DNA from: Erinaceus europaeus
Lineage: Eukaryota; Chordata; Mammalia; Eulipotyphla; Erinaceidae
Assembly: GCF_950295315.1 (NCBI RefSeq)
Contig: NC_080175.1
Location: 64,815,353 to 64,879,352 of the forward strand
Length of the DNA stretch: 64,000 nucleotides
Reading direction: 5' to 3'
Shown here: in pieces, positions 10,660-20,693 of the stretch
How positions within the stretch are numbered: position 1 is the stretch's first letter
How the letters are laid out: every line of letters begins with the position of its first letter
The notes under the pieces: model-generated
Databases searched by the model: none
What the model was told of the DNA's origin: nothing
Seen by the model: the letters and a program-made list of their open reading frames with translations, nothing else
Translations under genes and position numbers: made by a program

Positions 10660-13600
10660 TTTTTTTTTTTTATTTATTTAAATTTTTAATTTAAGAAAGG
10701 ATTAGTGAACAAAAGCATAAGGTAGGAGGGGTACAACTCCACACAATTCCCACCACCCAATCCCCATAACCCACCCTCTCCCATGATAGCCTTCCCATTC
10801 TCTAGCCCTCTGGGAGCATGGACCCAGGGTCGTTGAGGGTTGCAGAAGGTAGAGGGTCTGGCTTCTGTAATTGCTTCCCCGCTGAACATGGGCGTTGACT
10901 GGTCGGTCCATACTCCCAGTCTGCCTCTCTCTTTCCCTAGTAAGGTGTGTCTCTGGGGAAGCTGAGCTCCAGGACACATTGGTGGGGTCTTCAATCCAGG
11001 GAAGCCTAGCCAGCATCCTGGTGGCATCTGGAACCTGGTGATTGAAAAGAGAGTTAACATACAAAGCCAAACAATTTGTTGAGCAAACATGGATCCCAAG
11101 ATTGGAATAGTGGAGAGGAAGTGTTGGGGAGGTACTCACTGCAAACTCTAGTGTAATCCTGCTTTCAGGTATATATTTTGCAGTAGTTTATGGATACGTG
11201 TGCGCATACGCTCTCTCTCACAGAAACTGGTGTATGTCTAGGTTATGGGACTTTGTTAGAAAGTGAACTACCTGAGATGAAATTAGAGTGTACTATAAAA
11301 GGAAAGGTCTCACCCGAGTAATGAAGCTGAAGGGTTGTCATTCCACACGTGAAGTCTCTGGATACACTCTGAGGTGAAGCATGTTGAGATGGCAATCGTT
11401 GCTTTGGTTAGGTTGTGATCGACGGATGCAATATTATTTGGTATGGATTGGGAGAAGCATACGGGAAAGTGAGCCCTATCCATGGGTGCCAGGACTGGGG
11501 GAAGTAGGGGCTCTATAGTGAAGATGTGAGGTTCCTGCTGTCTTAGGCTTCAAAAAGACAATCAATAGTTAATATTATCATCACATTATTTGTTAATTGG
11601 GTTAACTTTGAAAAGTCCCTTTGTTATGGTTTGCTGTACAGTACCCAGTATCTTGTATATAGCTGTGCTATTGGAAGCTTCTAATCTACTTGGTCTAGGC
11701 TTTTGAGAGAGTCCGCATATCAAATACATTGCCTATCTATTAAAAAGATTCAGTTTGTCTTTTGAGAACCTTTGAGACATACAATTGATTTCCCCCTCTC
11801 ATATTAATTAACTACTGATTTATATGTCTACATTTTGCTAAGAGTGTACATAAACACCATTCCCATCACCAAAGGACCGTGACCCATCCCTCCCGCCCAT
11901 TCCCACCCCACACTGGCCCAGGAAGCTACATGTCTACCCCTCACCACTGGGTTTTTACTTTGGTGCCCTACTTACAATTTGATCAGGTCCTGCTTTTAGT
12001 TTCCCTTTCAGATCTTCTAAGTCAGCTTCTGTTGATGAGTGGGATCATCCCATACTCATCTTTAACTTTCTGACTTAGTCCACTTAACATAATTCCTTCT
12101 AGCTCTATCCAAGATGGGTCAGAGAAGGTGAGTTCATTGTTCTTGATAGCTGCATAGTATTCCATTGTGTATATATACCACAGCTTTCTCAGCCATTCAT
12201 CTGTTGTTGGGCACCTGGGTTGCTTCCAGGTTTTAGCTATTATGAATTGTGCTGCTATGAACATAGGAGTACACACCTCTTTTTGGTTGGGTGTTATGGA
12301 GTCCTTGGGGTATAACCCCAGGAGAGGAATTATTGGGTCATATGGAAGGTCCATGTCTAGCCTTCTGAGAGTTTTCCAGACTGCTCTCCACAGAGGCTGT
12401 ACCAATTTACATTCCCACCAGCAATGTAAAAGGGTTCCTCTGTCCCCACATCCTCTCCAGCATTTGTTGCTGCTGTCCTTTTTGATGTATGCCATTCTTA
12501 CAGGAGTGAGGTGGTATCTTAGTGTTGTCTTAATTTGCATTTCTCTGACAATCAGTGACCTAGAGCAGTTTTTCATATGTTTGTTAGCCTTTTGGATCTC
12601 CTCTGTGGTGAATGTTTTGTTCATTTCCTCTGCCCATTTTTGGATGGGGTCATTTGCTTTTTTGCGGCTAAGTTTGCTGAGCTCTTTATATATTTTGGTG
12701 ATTAGTTTCTTGTCTGATGTATGGCATGTGAAGATCTTCTCCCATTCTGTGAGGGGTCTCTCTGTTTGTTTAATAGTTTCTTTGGATGTGCAGAAGCTTT
12801 TCAATTTGATGTAGTCCCATTGGTTTGTTTCTGCTTTGGTCTTCCTTGCAATTGGGTTTGATTCATCAAAGATGTCCTTGAGGTGTAGATGGGAAAGTGT
12901 TTTACCAATGTTTTCCTCTAAGTATTTGATTGTTTCTGGTCTGACATCTAGGTCTTTGATCCATTTGGAATTGATTTTTGTTTCTGGTGAGATAAAGTGG
13001 TTCAATTTCATTCTTCTGCATGTTTCAACCCAGTTTTCCCAGCACCATTTATTGAAGAGAGCCTCCTTCTTCCATTTAATCCTTTGGGCCCCCTTATCAA
13101 AGATTAGATGCCCATAGGTGTTGGGATTTACTTCTGGGCTTTCAATTCTGTTCCACTGGTCTGTGTGCCTATTTTTGTTCCAGTACCATGCTGTTTTGAT
13201 GATGATGGCTTTATAATATAGTTTAAGGTCTGGGAGTGTGATGCCTCCATTTCTGTTTCTTTTCCTTAGGATGGTTTTGGCAATTCTAGGTGTTTTCAGG
13301 TTCCAGATAAATGATTGTAGTGTTTGTTCTATTCTCTTAAAGAAGCTTGGTGGAACTTTGATGGGTATTGCATTGAATTTGTATATGGCTCTGGGGAGAA
13401 TGTTCATTTTGATGATATTTATTCTTCCAATCCATGAGTATGGGATATCTTTCCATTTCTTGGTATCAGTTTCTATCTCCTTGAGTAGCGACTCATAGTT
13501 TTCAGCATACAAGTCTTTCACTTCTTTGGTCAACTTTATTCCTAGGTATTTGATTGATTTTGCTGAAACAGTAAATGGGAGTGATTTCTGGATGTCTTCT

Positions 13601-13826
13601 TCTTCAGATTTAGTGTTTGCATAAAGAAATGCCACTGATTTTTGTACATTGATTTTGTAGCCTGATACCTTGCTATATTGCCTAACAACTTCCAGTAATT
13701 TTCTACTGGATTCTTTAGGTCTTTCTATGTATACTATCATATCATCTGCAAATAGTGAGAGCTTGACTTCTTCCCTTCCAATCTGTATCCCTTTGATTTC
13801 TTTCTCTTGCCTGATTGCTATGGCAA
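10660..13826 (-). mobile_element. Young L1, 5' truncated within ORF2
   Basis: A minus-strand element with its A-tail and 3' UTR at the left and its truncation point at 13,826. It matches the full-length copy at 54.2-57.35 kb closely over its whole length, with scattered base differences. It is flanked by a perfect 20-bp target-site duplication. ORF2 reads without a stop from just before the palm motif to the normal end, so only truncation disables it. The 3' UTR (10,660-12,021) is the shorter, younger type. Confidence 0.95.
12022..13826 (-). pseudogene. L1 ORF2 C-terminal half (reverse transcriptase to C-terminus), truncated
   Basis: The reading frame encodes the second half of the L1 ORF2 protein, which in intact elements nicks target DNA and reverse-transcribes L1 RNA. 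Visible are the catalytic FADD of the reverse-transcriptase palm (13741-13752), the following KYLGIKLT thumb-side motif, and a C-terminal Cys/His cluster [18 protein letters not shown]. The endonuclease and the first reverse-transcriptase motifs are missing because of 5' truncation. The open frame runs on to 13,887 in flanking DNA, where the T-run gives a lysine-rich leader; that part is not L1. About 600 L1-derived codons remain without a stop. No promoter is retained, so it is not expected to be active. Confidence 0.93.
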
Positions 13827-13846
13827 ATTTTCCCAAACAAAATGTG
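13827..13846. repeat. L1 target-site duplication, right copy
   Basis: Exact match to 10640-10659. A T-run of about 24 follows (13847-13870), which may have been part of the original target site. Confidence 0.9.
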
Positions 13847-13870
<24 letters not shown>

Positions 13871-13877
<7 letters not shown>

Positions 13878-14063
13878 ACAATGCCAAGAGTTTTCACTGT
13901 AAGGTTTACATTTGATTTTGTCATGCAATGACAATTCCTAAGGCAACCTGTAATTCTGATCCGTTAGGTTAAGAGATTGCAGCTGCTGTGAACAGTGGCA
14001 TGTTATCTTTTGGTAATGATGTCTTATAACATACTGACCCTGAAGATAAATAAACTGAAAAAT

Positions 14064-14109
<46 letters not shown>

Positions 14110-14777
14110 TTAAAGGGCTAGCTTTCTTGTAAACATCTAATAATTTCCGTCTATAAAATTATATTAATTATTCATGATCAACAGGACTCTCAGAACATTA
14201 ACTCCTAGTACACATGAATAAGTGCACAATAAGATATTCAGCAAAGCCAGTAGGGTGTTAGATTTTGTTTTGGAAGTCATGTCTATTGAATAATTTTTAT
14301 TTCCAACCTTTCAATTTCTATTTTTATAAATCTATCATAATTGCTTGCCATTGCTTATTTATTACTCCATTTGTCATTATAGATTTTGTTTCCCAAAGGA
14401 TGTCATTCTACCAAATTGAATCTTAAACCCAACTAGTGCTGAAGAAGTGTGAATTTTGATATCACAACAGGACTGGATAATGATTCTAATCTAACTCTTC
14501 TTAATTCTATGTCCTCAATGAAATTTCAAGTGAAGTAAAGCAGCCCTCATTAAATCTATTTTCTGGAATGAAAAATGGCAATGTGTGTTTTATATGTATG
14601 TGTTTATATTACATCTAATTTTTATGACATGTAAATTTAAATGACCACCCTTATTGACAAGTGTAAATATAAAGTACAAAACACTCAGCAGGTCTAGAGT
14701 ATCCAATGAATTGTCCCATTAAAGAAAGTTTAAATAAACAGCAAATATTATACATGTTCATAATAAAGTGATGTTAA
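13871..14777. other. Unique AT-rich sequence with a TA microsatellite
   Basis: No gene seen. A (TA)n array lies at 14,066-14,107. Confidence 0.5.
14066..14107. repeat. (TA)n microsatellite
   Basis: About 20 uninterrupted TA units. Confidence 0.95.
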
Positions 14778-14880
14778 GGGGGCTAGGGAGTGGTGCGCTT
14801 GGTTGAGAACATGTTACTATATGTAAGGACTCTGGTTCAAGTTCCGATCTGTAGTAAAGAAACTTTACAATAATAAAAGA
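14778..14880 (+). mobile_element. Head-only SINE (tRNA-like part plus A-rich tail)
   Basis: gggggctagggagtggtgcg is followed by a tRNA-like region with a degraded B box (ggttcaagttccga), then directly by an A-rich tail. The SINE body is absent, so this is either a 3'-shortened copy or a minimal tRNA-derived form. Confidence 0.55.
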
Positions 14881-14895
14881 AAAAATAGCAATGTT

Positions 14896-15227
14896 GGGGT
14901 CGGGCGGTAGCGCAGCGGGTTAAGCACACGTGGCACAAAGCACAAGGACCAGCATAAGTATCCTGGTTCCAGCCTCTGGCTCCCCACCTGTGGGGGAGTC
15001 CTTTCATAGACAGTGAAGAAGGTCTGCAGGTGTCTATCTTTCTCTCCCCCTCTGTGTCTTCCCCTCCTCTCTTGATTTCTCTCTGTCCTATCCAACAACT
15101 AACAACAGTAATAACCACAACAAGGCTACAACAAAAAGGGCAACAAAAGGGGGTATGGCCTCTAGGAGCAGTGGATTCATGGTGCAGGCACTGAGACCCA
15201 GCAATAATCCTGGAGGCAAAAAAAAAA
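14896..15227 (+). mobile_element. SINE-A long form
   Basis: The head ggtcgggcggtagcgcagcg is close to the apparent consensus. The body is complete, and the copy carries the long-form end (tcatggtgcaggcactgaga ... cctggaggc plus polyA). Target-site duplication agcaatgtt is at 14887-14895 and 15228-15236. It inserted in the tail of the preceding head-only SINE. Confidence 0.88.
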
Positions 15228-15239
15228 AGCAATGTTAAG

Positions 15240-15440
15240 ATATTCTTGGGGCCGAGTGGTGGTGTATCTTGTTAAGCTCACATTACTATGTGTAAGAAAA
15301 CTGGTTTCAATCTCTCATTCCCCAACTATAAGGGGAAGCTTCACAAGCAGTGAAACAGTATTGAAAGGTGTCTGTTTCTCTCCCTCCCTAGCAACCTCTC
15401 CCCTCTTAATTTCTTTCTTTTATAAAATAAACATGTACTC

Positions 15441-15500
<60 letters not shown>

Positions 15501-15545
15501 GGTAGGTAATGGGAATGCCCCAGTGATAATCCTGGTGGCAATAAA
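15240..15545 (+). mobile_element. SINE-C, long form, with internal CT array
   Basis: Head cttggggccgagtggtggtg, diverged B-box region, aggggaagcttcacaagcag, body, then a long-form end cctggtggcaataaa. A (CT)n array (15437-15496) splits the body from the 3' extension. Third SINE in a row in the same orientation. Confidence 0.7.
15437..15496. repeat. (CT)n microsatellite
   Basis: About 30 CT units with one interruption near 15,450, inside a SINE. Confidence 0.95.
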
Positions 15546-15944
15546 GTAGAAATCCTTTCTAGTTGTAACATAGGGACTAGGGTTGAGGTGAATTGTTCAA
15601 CTATATCGCATTGTATGACCATCTTATAGCTTCTAACCAGGATTCTTGAAACCATACAGTCCTATAAACTCTTGGGGGGGGTATAAATAATTTACACCAG
15701 GGTTTTATGACTTTTGCTCAGTGAAAGAGCCAAGAGAATTTCAAGAATGTGACAGAAGGAAAAAAAAAAACTACCAGATAAAAAACTGAAAATTTCAATC
15801 ACAAGTGATTATTTTAACAACCTAAAATGTATTTGGTATTATCAGGACAGCAGACTTTTAAATGAGTGAGCTAAATTAATGAAGAAGGATAGTTATCTGT
15901 GTCTTGTGGACACATTTCTTGTGGAGAGGTAAGGTCTTGCACAT

Positions 15945-16130
15945 GCACAATGTCACTGATCATGATCCAACTTTTCATTCAGATAGAGAGACAGTGAGAG
16001 AGACTGAGGTAAATAATGCCAGCACCATGGCACTGGAGCCTCCTCCAGTATAATGACACTGCAATGTGGTGCCATGGCTCAATCTGGGGTGTGTACATGG
16101 CAAAGCAGGACCCCTCACTCAGTGAACATT
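15945..16130 (-). mobile_element. SINE-D, antisense
   Basis: Blocks gagagacagtgagagagact, gcaccatggcactggagcct, tgcaatgtggtgccatggct and gtgtacatggcaaagcagg recur in diverged form at 31.99-32.23 kb and 45.75-46.13 kb. They define a SINE-like group with an antisense tRNA-type end. Older and more diverged than SINE-A. Confidence 0.6.
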
Positions 16131-17524
16131 TTAAAAGCAATTGCAGAGACCTATGCATCTAAATACATAAAAGTTCTCGTATTTTTTATAGATATGCCAA
16201 AATTGTATAAAAACCCTTAACACTGATTATTTCACTGAACTTCTACAACATTTTGTGAACTAGAAAACACAGGCATTTTTTTTATATTAGGAAAACCAAA
16301 CAGATCTGAATGATCAATCCTTTTTCTCTGCATACATTATTAATAAGCAAATGTAGTACTAAATTCTAAGATATGGCCATCATGTAGTAAATCCATTTTG
16401 TAGTAACAAACACAGAAATTTTAGTTGACGTTAACACAGATGAATTAGTAGCAACATATTTTAAATATGAATATGAAATATACACTGCTAATATCTTCAC
16501 ACCTTCAGTCTCTTGAATCACATGGGAGACTGCAGTAAAATACATCAGATCCATTATGGTTGTTTTTGGTGTTTTTTTTTTTTTTTGATTGAACAGATCA
16601 AGGATTTATTATGACACTGATCACATGTCATTTATGATTTTGACACACGGAAAAATCAGGTAAAAGGGCCTTTTGAAATGGAAATTGTGATATGATCTTA
16701 CAAAGAAGTCAGATGATGACTGTTTACCATTCAGACTTATGGAAATCCTATAGTGTAATTTTCTTTTCTTTTTCTTTCTTTTTTTTTTTTGTGTGTGTGC
16801 ATCACCATTTTCCTATTAGAAATATGGATGCAAATAATTCAGGCATCCTCCATTTTTGGTTGTGCCCTGCCAGATTCGTGCTTTGTATAAAATTAAGTAT
16901 TAAAATATTTTTTCTACCAGGTAAAAGGCAGCCCTGTGTTTACTGATTTCTTTTCAAGTCACCAGTTTGTTTTAGCCATTTCTTTTCAAGTCACCACTTT
17001 GTTTTAGCCATTTCAAGTTTTTATAACACCTTAATGACCATTTAACATGATAAATGTTAATAAGGCTCCTCTCATCCAGCTATAATTATGAAGATTTATG
17101 CCAATAATAGAATAAACATTTGCTTTAGAAAAGTTCACTGAAATTAACTTTGATATATCATTCTGGTACTATAGATGCTACAATATTATTAATTTCCTTA
17201 GAGATTCAGCCTATTGTCCTAGATCTTTATGGCATGTCCTACTATTAAATATTTTATTGAAGAGGTCTTTGCATGTAATTTCTGAAATTTATTTTTTTAA
17301 GTGTTGTGTGCAAAACTCTTTTGTTTTTTTCTCCTGTTTACCCTGTAAAAATGAATGGGAGAAAAGAGGACAAATGAAGCTGATGCTTATGGTTCATAAA
17401 TGTTAATAATTTGGAATGTTTCACTTGCCTGGATACAAAATCAATTCTAGAAGAAAACAGGATCATATCATCATATTAATGTGGCAAAATTTAAAACGGT
17501 TCAAGATTTTTGCCACAGAACCTC
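16131..17524. other. Unique sequence with a 32-bp tandem duplication
   Basis: No gene seen. A short tandem duplication lies at 16,946-17,017. T-rich patches occur at 16,571-16,586 and 16,763-16,790. Confidence 0.5.
16946..17017. repeat. Tandem repeat, 32-bp unit, about 2.25 copies
   Basis: The unit starting atttcttttcaagtcacca at 16,946 repeats at 16,978 with one difference (cagttt against cacttt). A third partial unit, atttcaag, begins at 17,010. Confidence 0.9.
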
Positions 17525-17740
17525 TTTTGTTCCAATTTTTCAGATACAGTGATGCAGAGAGGGAGAGATAGAGAGAAAGATAAGGAGACTAACCACAATA
17601 ACACTCCACTGATCATGAAGTTTCTCTTGGTGCCAAACATGATAATTCCTTGTGGTACTAAGTCTTAAACCTTGGTGCTTGAGCATAGTAAAGTATTAAC
17701 CAGTAGAGTTATCTACTGGGTGAACTTCCCCGTAGCCCCA
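17525..17740 (-). mobile_element. Old diverged SINE, antisense
   Basis: A purine-rich gagagggagagatagagaga body is followed by a degenerate antisense tRNA-like end (agtagagttatctactgggt). Closest to SINE-D/SINE-B by eye. Confidence 0.4.
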
Positions 17741-17925
17741 ATAAGCTCATATTTAAAAGTCACTTTGGTTCTACATTATTTTAAAAGGGTCTAATATTCT
17801 ATGTATATTATAAAAATAAAGTAATATTTTATCCTGAAAAAATTGTAAAAGTAAAAAAATCTCATATTATTAAATAACATTGAGAATACTTACTTAATGA
17901 ATTAGTCTGTTAAGATTCTAAGACA

Positions 17926-18233
17926 CGGAGTCTGGCTATAGTGCAGGGGTTAAGCGCACGTGGTGCAAATCGCAAGAACCTGAGTAAGGATTCTGGTTGG
18001 AGCCCCGGGATCCCCATCTGCAGGGGAGTCACTTCACAGGCAGTGAAGCAGGTCTGCAGGTGTCTATCTTTCTCTCCACCTCTCTGTCTTCCCCTCCTCT
18101 CTTCATTTCCTTCTGTCCTTTCTTACAACAATGGCATCAATAGCAACAATAACAACTACAACAACAATGAAAAACAACAAGGGCAACAAAAGGGAAAATA
18201 AATAAATAAATAAATAAATAAATAAATATAAAA
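17926..18233 (+). mobile_element. SINE-A short form
   Basis: Head ggagtctggctatagtgcag, B-box-like ggttggagcccc, full body, and a tail of repeated aaat units carrying AATAAA. Target-site duplication aagattctaagaca (17912-17925) and aagattccaagaca (18234-18247), 14 bp with one mismatch. Confidence 0.88.
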
Positions 18234-18296
18234 AAGATTCCAAGACATAGTATATCATAGATTTTTAAGTCTATCTGTCTCATTAGCCCATGGATT

Positions 18297-18520
18297 TTTT
18301 TAACATACTTATTTACTTAATTTGTTTTAAATAGCTACAGAAAGAAATTGAGAGGGAAGGGGGAGATAGAGAGGGAGAGAAACAGAGGGACACTTGCTGC
18401 TCTTCTTCAGTGCCAGTAAACATTATTCCCTACAGATGGGCCAGGGGCTTGAACTAGTGTCCTTACACATTATAAGATTTTTTTCTCAGCCATGTGCACT
18501 ACTGTTTGACTATAGTCTAT
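18297..18520 (-). mobile_element. SINE-C, antisense, diverged
   Basis: Purine-rich body gaaattgagagggaaggggg, then a diverged gcttgaactagtgtccttac and an antisense head with catgtgcactactgtttgac. Confidence 0.6.
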
Positions 18521-18814
18521 GCAGTCCATGAGATCCTTAAAAACAAGATTAGTGCTCAGTCACTTTTATCCTTAAGATCTGTGCAACTGAAGATCTCAGT
18601 AGGAATTTGATATTAGATAAATGAATGGACACTGAATTGTTTAGACATTTGTGTCCCTTTATCTTTATGCTTCAAAATACAAATAAAATTAATGTTTATC
18701 AAATAAAATAATGCTTATAATGTTTATTGCATTCAGTAGGATACAATGATAAAAAGGGACAGTTATTTTTCATTTGAAGATAAAGTGGAAAAACATTTGA
18801 GAATAATAAAGCAG

Positions 18815-18946
18815 GTGGGGGTAGATAGCATAATTATTATGCAAAAAGACTCTCCTGCCTGAGGCTTTGAAGTCCTAGGTTCAATCCCTTGTACCACATA
18901 AACCAGAGATGAGTAGTGTTGTAATAATAATAATAAAAATTATGAG
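18815..18946 (+). mobile_element. SINE-B, sense
   Basis: A tRNA-like head gtagatagcataattattat-gcaaaaagac, a B-box-like ggttcaatccc, then aaccagagatgagtagtgtt and an aat-rich tail. It is the sense counterpart of the antisense copies at 5.7, 39.7, 40.8 and 46.2 kb. Confidence 0.75.
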
Positions 18947-19034
18947 AATGGAAAGATGTATAAACTACTGGTAAAGACAAGTGACTCAGTTTAGTAATAC
19001 CAAAAGAAATACATTTTCAAAGGAATACTATAGT

Positions 19035-19345
19035 TTTTTTTTTTTTTTTTCAATTGTCACCAGGGCTATGCCTGGGGGCTGGGTGGTGGCACTAGGAATC
19101 TACTATTTCAGGTGACCATTTTATCCATGTTTCCTTCCATTTTATTGGATAGGGTAGAGGAAAATTGAGAGAAGAGAGGAAGATAGAGAGGGAGAGAGAA
19201 ATATAGACATCTACGGGCTTATTTCACCACTTGTGAAGTGTCCCCCCTGCAGGTGGGGGAGCAGCAGCTGGAATCCAGGTCCTTCCAGACTGTTAATAGG
19301 TAATATGTGCCTTTAGCAGGACGTGCCACTGCCCATCCCACCCAG
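19035..19345 (-). mobile_element. SINE long form, antisense, diverged
   Basis: T-run, then the antisense long-form extension (ccagggctatgcctgggggc), body, gcaggtgggggagcagcagc, a degraded B-box region and the head end gccactgcccatcccaccc. Confidence 0.6.
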
Positions 19346-19506
19346 CAGTAAAATAACTTTTAAACCTGGGTTGGAGAGATAGCTAGTCAGATAGAATACA
19401 CACCTTCTCCTGTGTACTGCAGCTTTTCCAACCAAGGAATCACATGGTAGGTGCTATGCATCGGGAGGCAGCTCTACTGCTGTGATGTCACTCTTATCCC
19501 CACCTT

Positions 19507-19731
19507 CTACAACAGCTTTTCGATCTGATTAAAAAGCTCAGTTCTGTTCATACCCTCTGCCTGTTTTTGGATGGGGTCATTTGCTTTTTTGGTGCTAAGT
19601 TTGCTGAGCTCTTTATATATTTTGGTGATTAGTTTCTTGTCTGATGTATGGCATGTGAAGATCTTCTCCCATTCTGTGAGGGGTCTCTTTGTTTGTTTAA
19701 TAGTTTCTTTGGATGTGCAGAAGCTTTTCAA
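19507..19731 (-). pseudogene. L1 ORF2 C-terminal fragment in the inverted piece
   Basis: The minus-strand frame encodes the ORF2 segment around [20 protein letters not shown], the same region as in the young L1 ORF2 at 12.6-12.8 kb. Codons left of 19,545 come from flanking DNA and the target-site duplication. A remnant without function. Confidence 0.8.
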
Positions 19732-19876
19732 TTTGATGTAGTCCCATTGGTTTGTTTCTGCTTTAATCTTTCTTGCAATTGGGTTTATTTCATCAAATTG
19801 GGTGGTGGGAATTGTGTGGAGTTGTACCCCTCCTACCCAATGGTTTTGTTAATTTATCCTTTCTTAAATTAAAAAA

Positions 19877-19917
<41 letters not shown>
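19545..19917 (+). mobile_element. 5'-inverted (twin-primed) L1 insertion
   Basis: Two L1 pieces lie head to head between a 14-bp direct repeat, aaaaagctcagttc (19531-19544 and 19918-19931). The left piece, 19545 to about 19796, is ORF2 sequence in minus orientation equivalent to 12.6-12.87 kb. The right piece, about 19797-19880, is the L1 3' end in plus orientation, followed by an aaat-repeat tail. This is the classic structure of twin priming, with most ORF2 and 3'-UTR sequence between the two pieces lost at the junction. Confidence 0.9.
19875..19917. repeat. (AAAT)n tail microsatellite
   Basis: About ten taaa units forming the 3' tail of the inverted L1. Confidence 0.9.
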
Positions 19918-19919
<2 letters not shown>

Positions 19920-19989
19920 AAAGCTCAGTTCAAGTGCAAAGATATCTCACATATGTAAGGCTCTACTCTGGAAAAAATAAACAGGAGCA

Positions 19990-20288
19990 GCTGACCACCA
20001 GCCTGTGGGGATTGGCTTAGGGACAGGGCGGAGGGTGAGTTCAGTAATAGCCAAGCCAAACATCCTGTTTCTTTTATCCTTTGTCCTTTATGGCCTCTGT
20101 TTGCCAGCTCAAGAATGTGTTATAGGACTCTTCTTTGGTGTCACCCTGACCACCCCTTGCTCTCCCTCTCCTGCTGGTCTTAAAATCCTACCCTCTCAGG
20201 GAATCCCAGGTTGAAAGCAGCTTCTTTGTGGAGCTCACACCAGGTATTGTTTCTGAATTACCGTCTTGGCTTCGCCCCTCCCAACAGT
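19990..20288 (+). other. Possible LTR fragment
   Basis: A relatively GC-rich, C-rich stretch ending ttcgcccctcccaaca, unlike the flanking AT-rich DNA. It resembles an old LTR 3' part in texture only. No second copy, target-site duplication or primer-binding site was found. Confidence 0.22.
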
Positions 20289-20460
20289 GTTATCAGTTAA
20301 ATGTCTAAAAAAACACAATGAATCAAAGACTTCTGTATTGGATAAGTGGAGCAAAGTAGATGAATAACTATGCTCAGTAACTGGGAAGAAAATGAGATAC
20401 TGTGTATAGACTTTTAGAATGGTATGGGATAAGATCTTTAAGAACACCTTGTCCATTTTA

Positions 20461-20693
20461 AAAACATTTATTTTATGATCTATCCCAGAGGGATAGAGAT
20501 CTTTATTGGCCAGAGACAGCCAAAAATCTAGTGGAAAGGGAGTAATAAAGAGGGAGAAATACAGAGAGACACCTGCAGCCCCACTTCACTACTTGTGAAG
20601 CTTTCCCCCTGCAGGTGGGGACTAGGGGCTTGAACCTGTGTCCTTGTGTATTATAACATGTGCACTCAACAAGGTGTACCAGCACCTGGCCCT
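20461..20693 (-). mobile_element. SINE-C, antisense
   Basis: Tail ttatttt, body with ccagagacagccaaaaatct, cacttgtgaagctttccccc, gcaggtggggactaggggct, and antisense head ending ccagcacctggcc. Members of this group read accagagatagccagaaatc-like where SINE-A reads ggacagagagaaat. Confidence 0.75.

Noticed and set aside
10686..11139. Minus-strand frames of 137-145 codons, repeated at 54.2-54.65 kb
   Set aside because: They lie in the L1 3' UTR, in overlapping alternative frames, and are carried along by the repeat.
12167..13117. Plus-strand open frames of 93-215 codons
   Set aside because: They are exact antisense readings of the L1 ORF2 on the minus strand, and recur antisense to the copy at 55.7-57.6 kb. 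No independent evidence.
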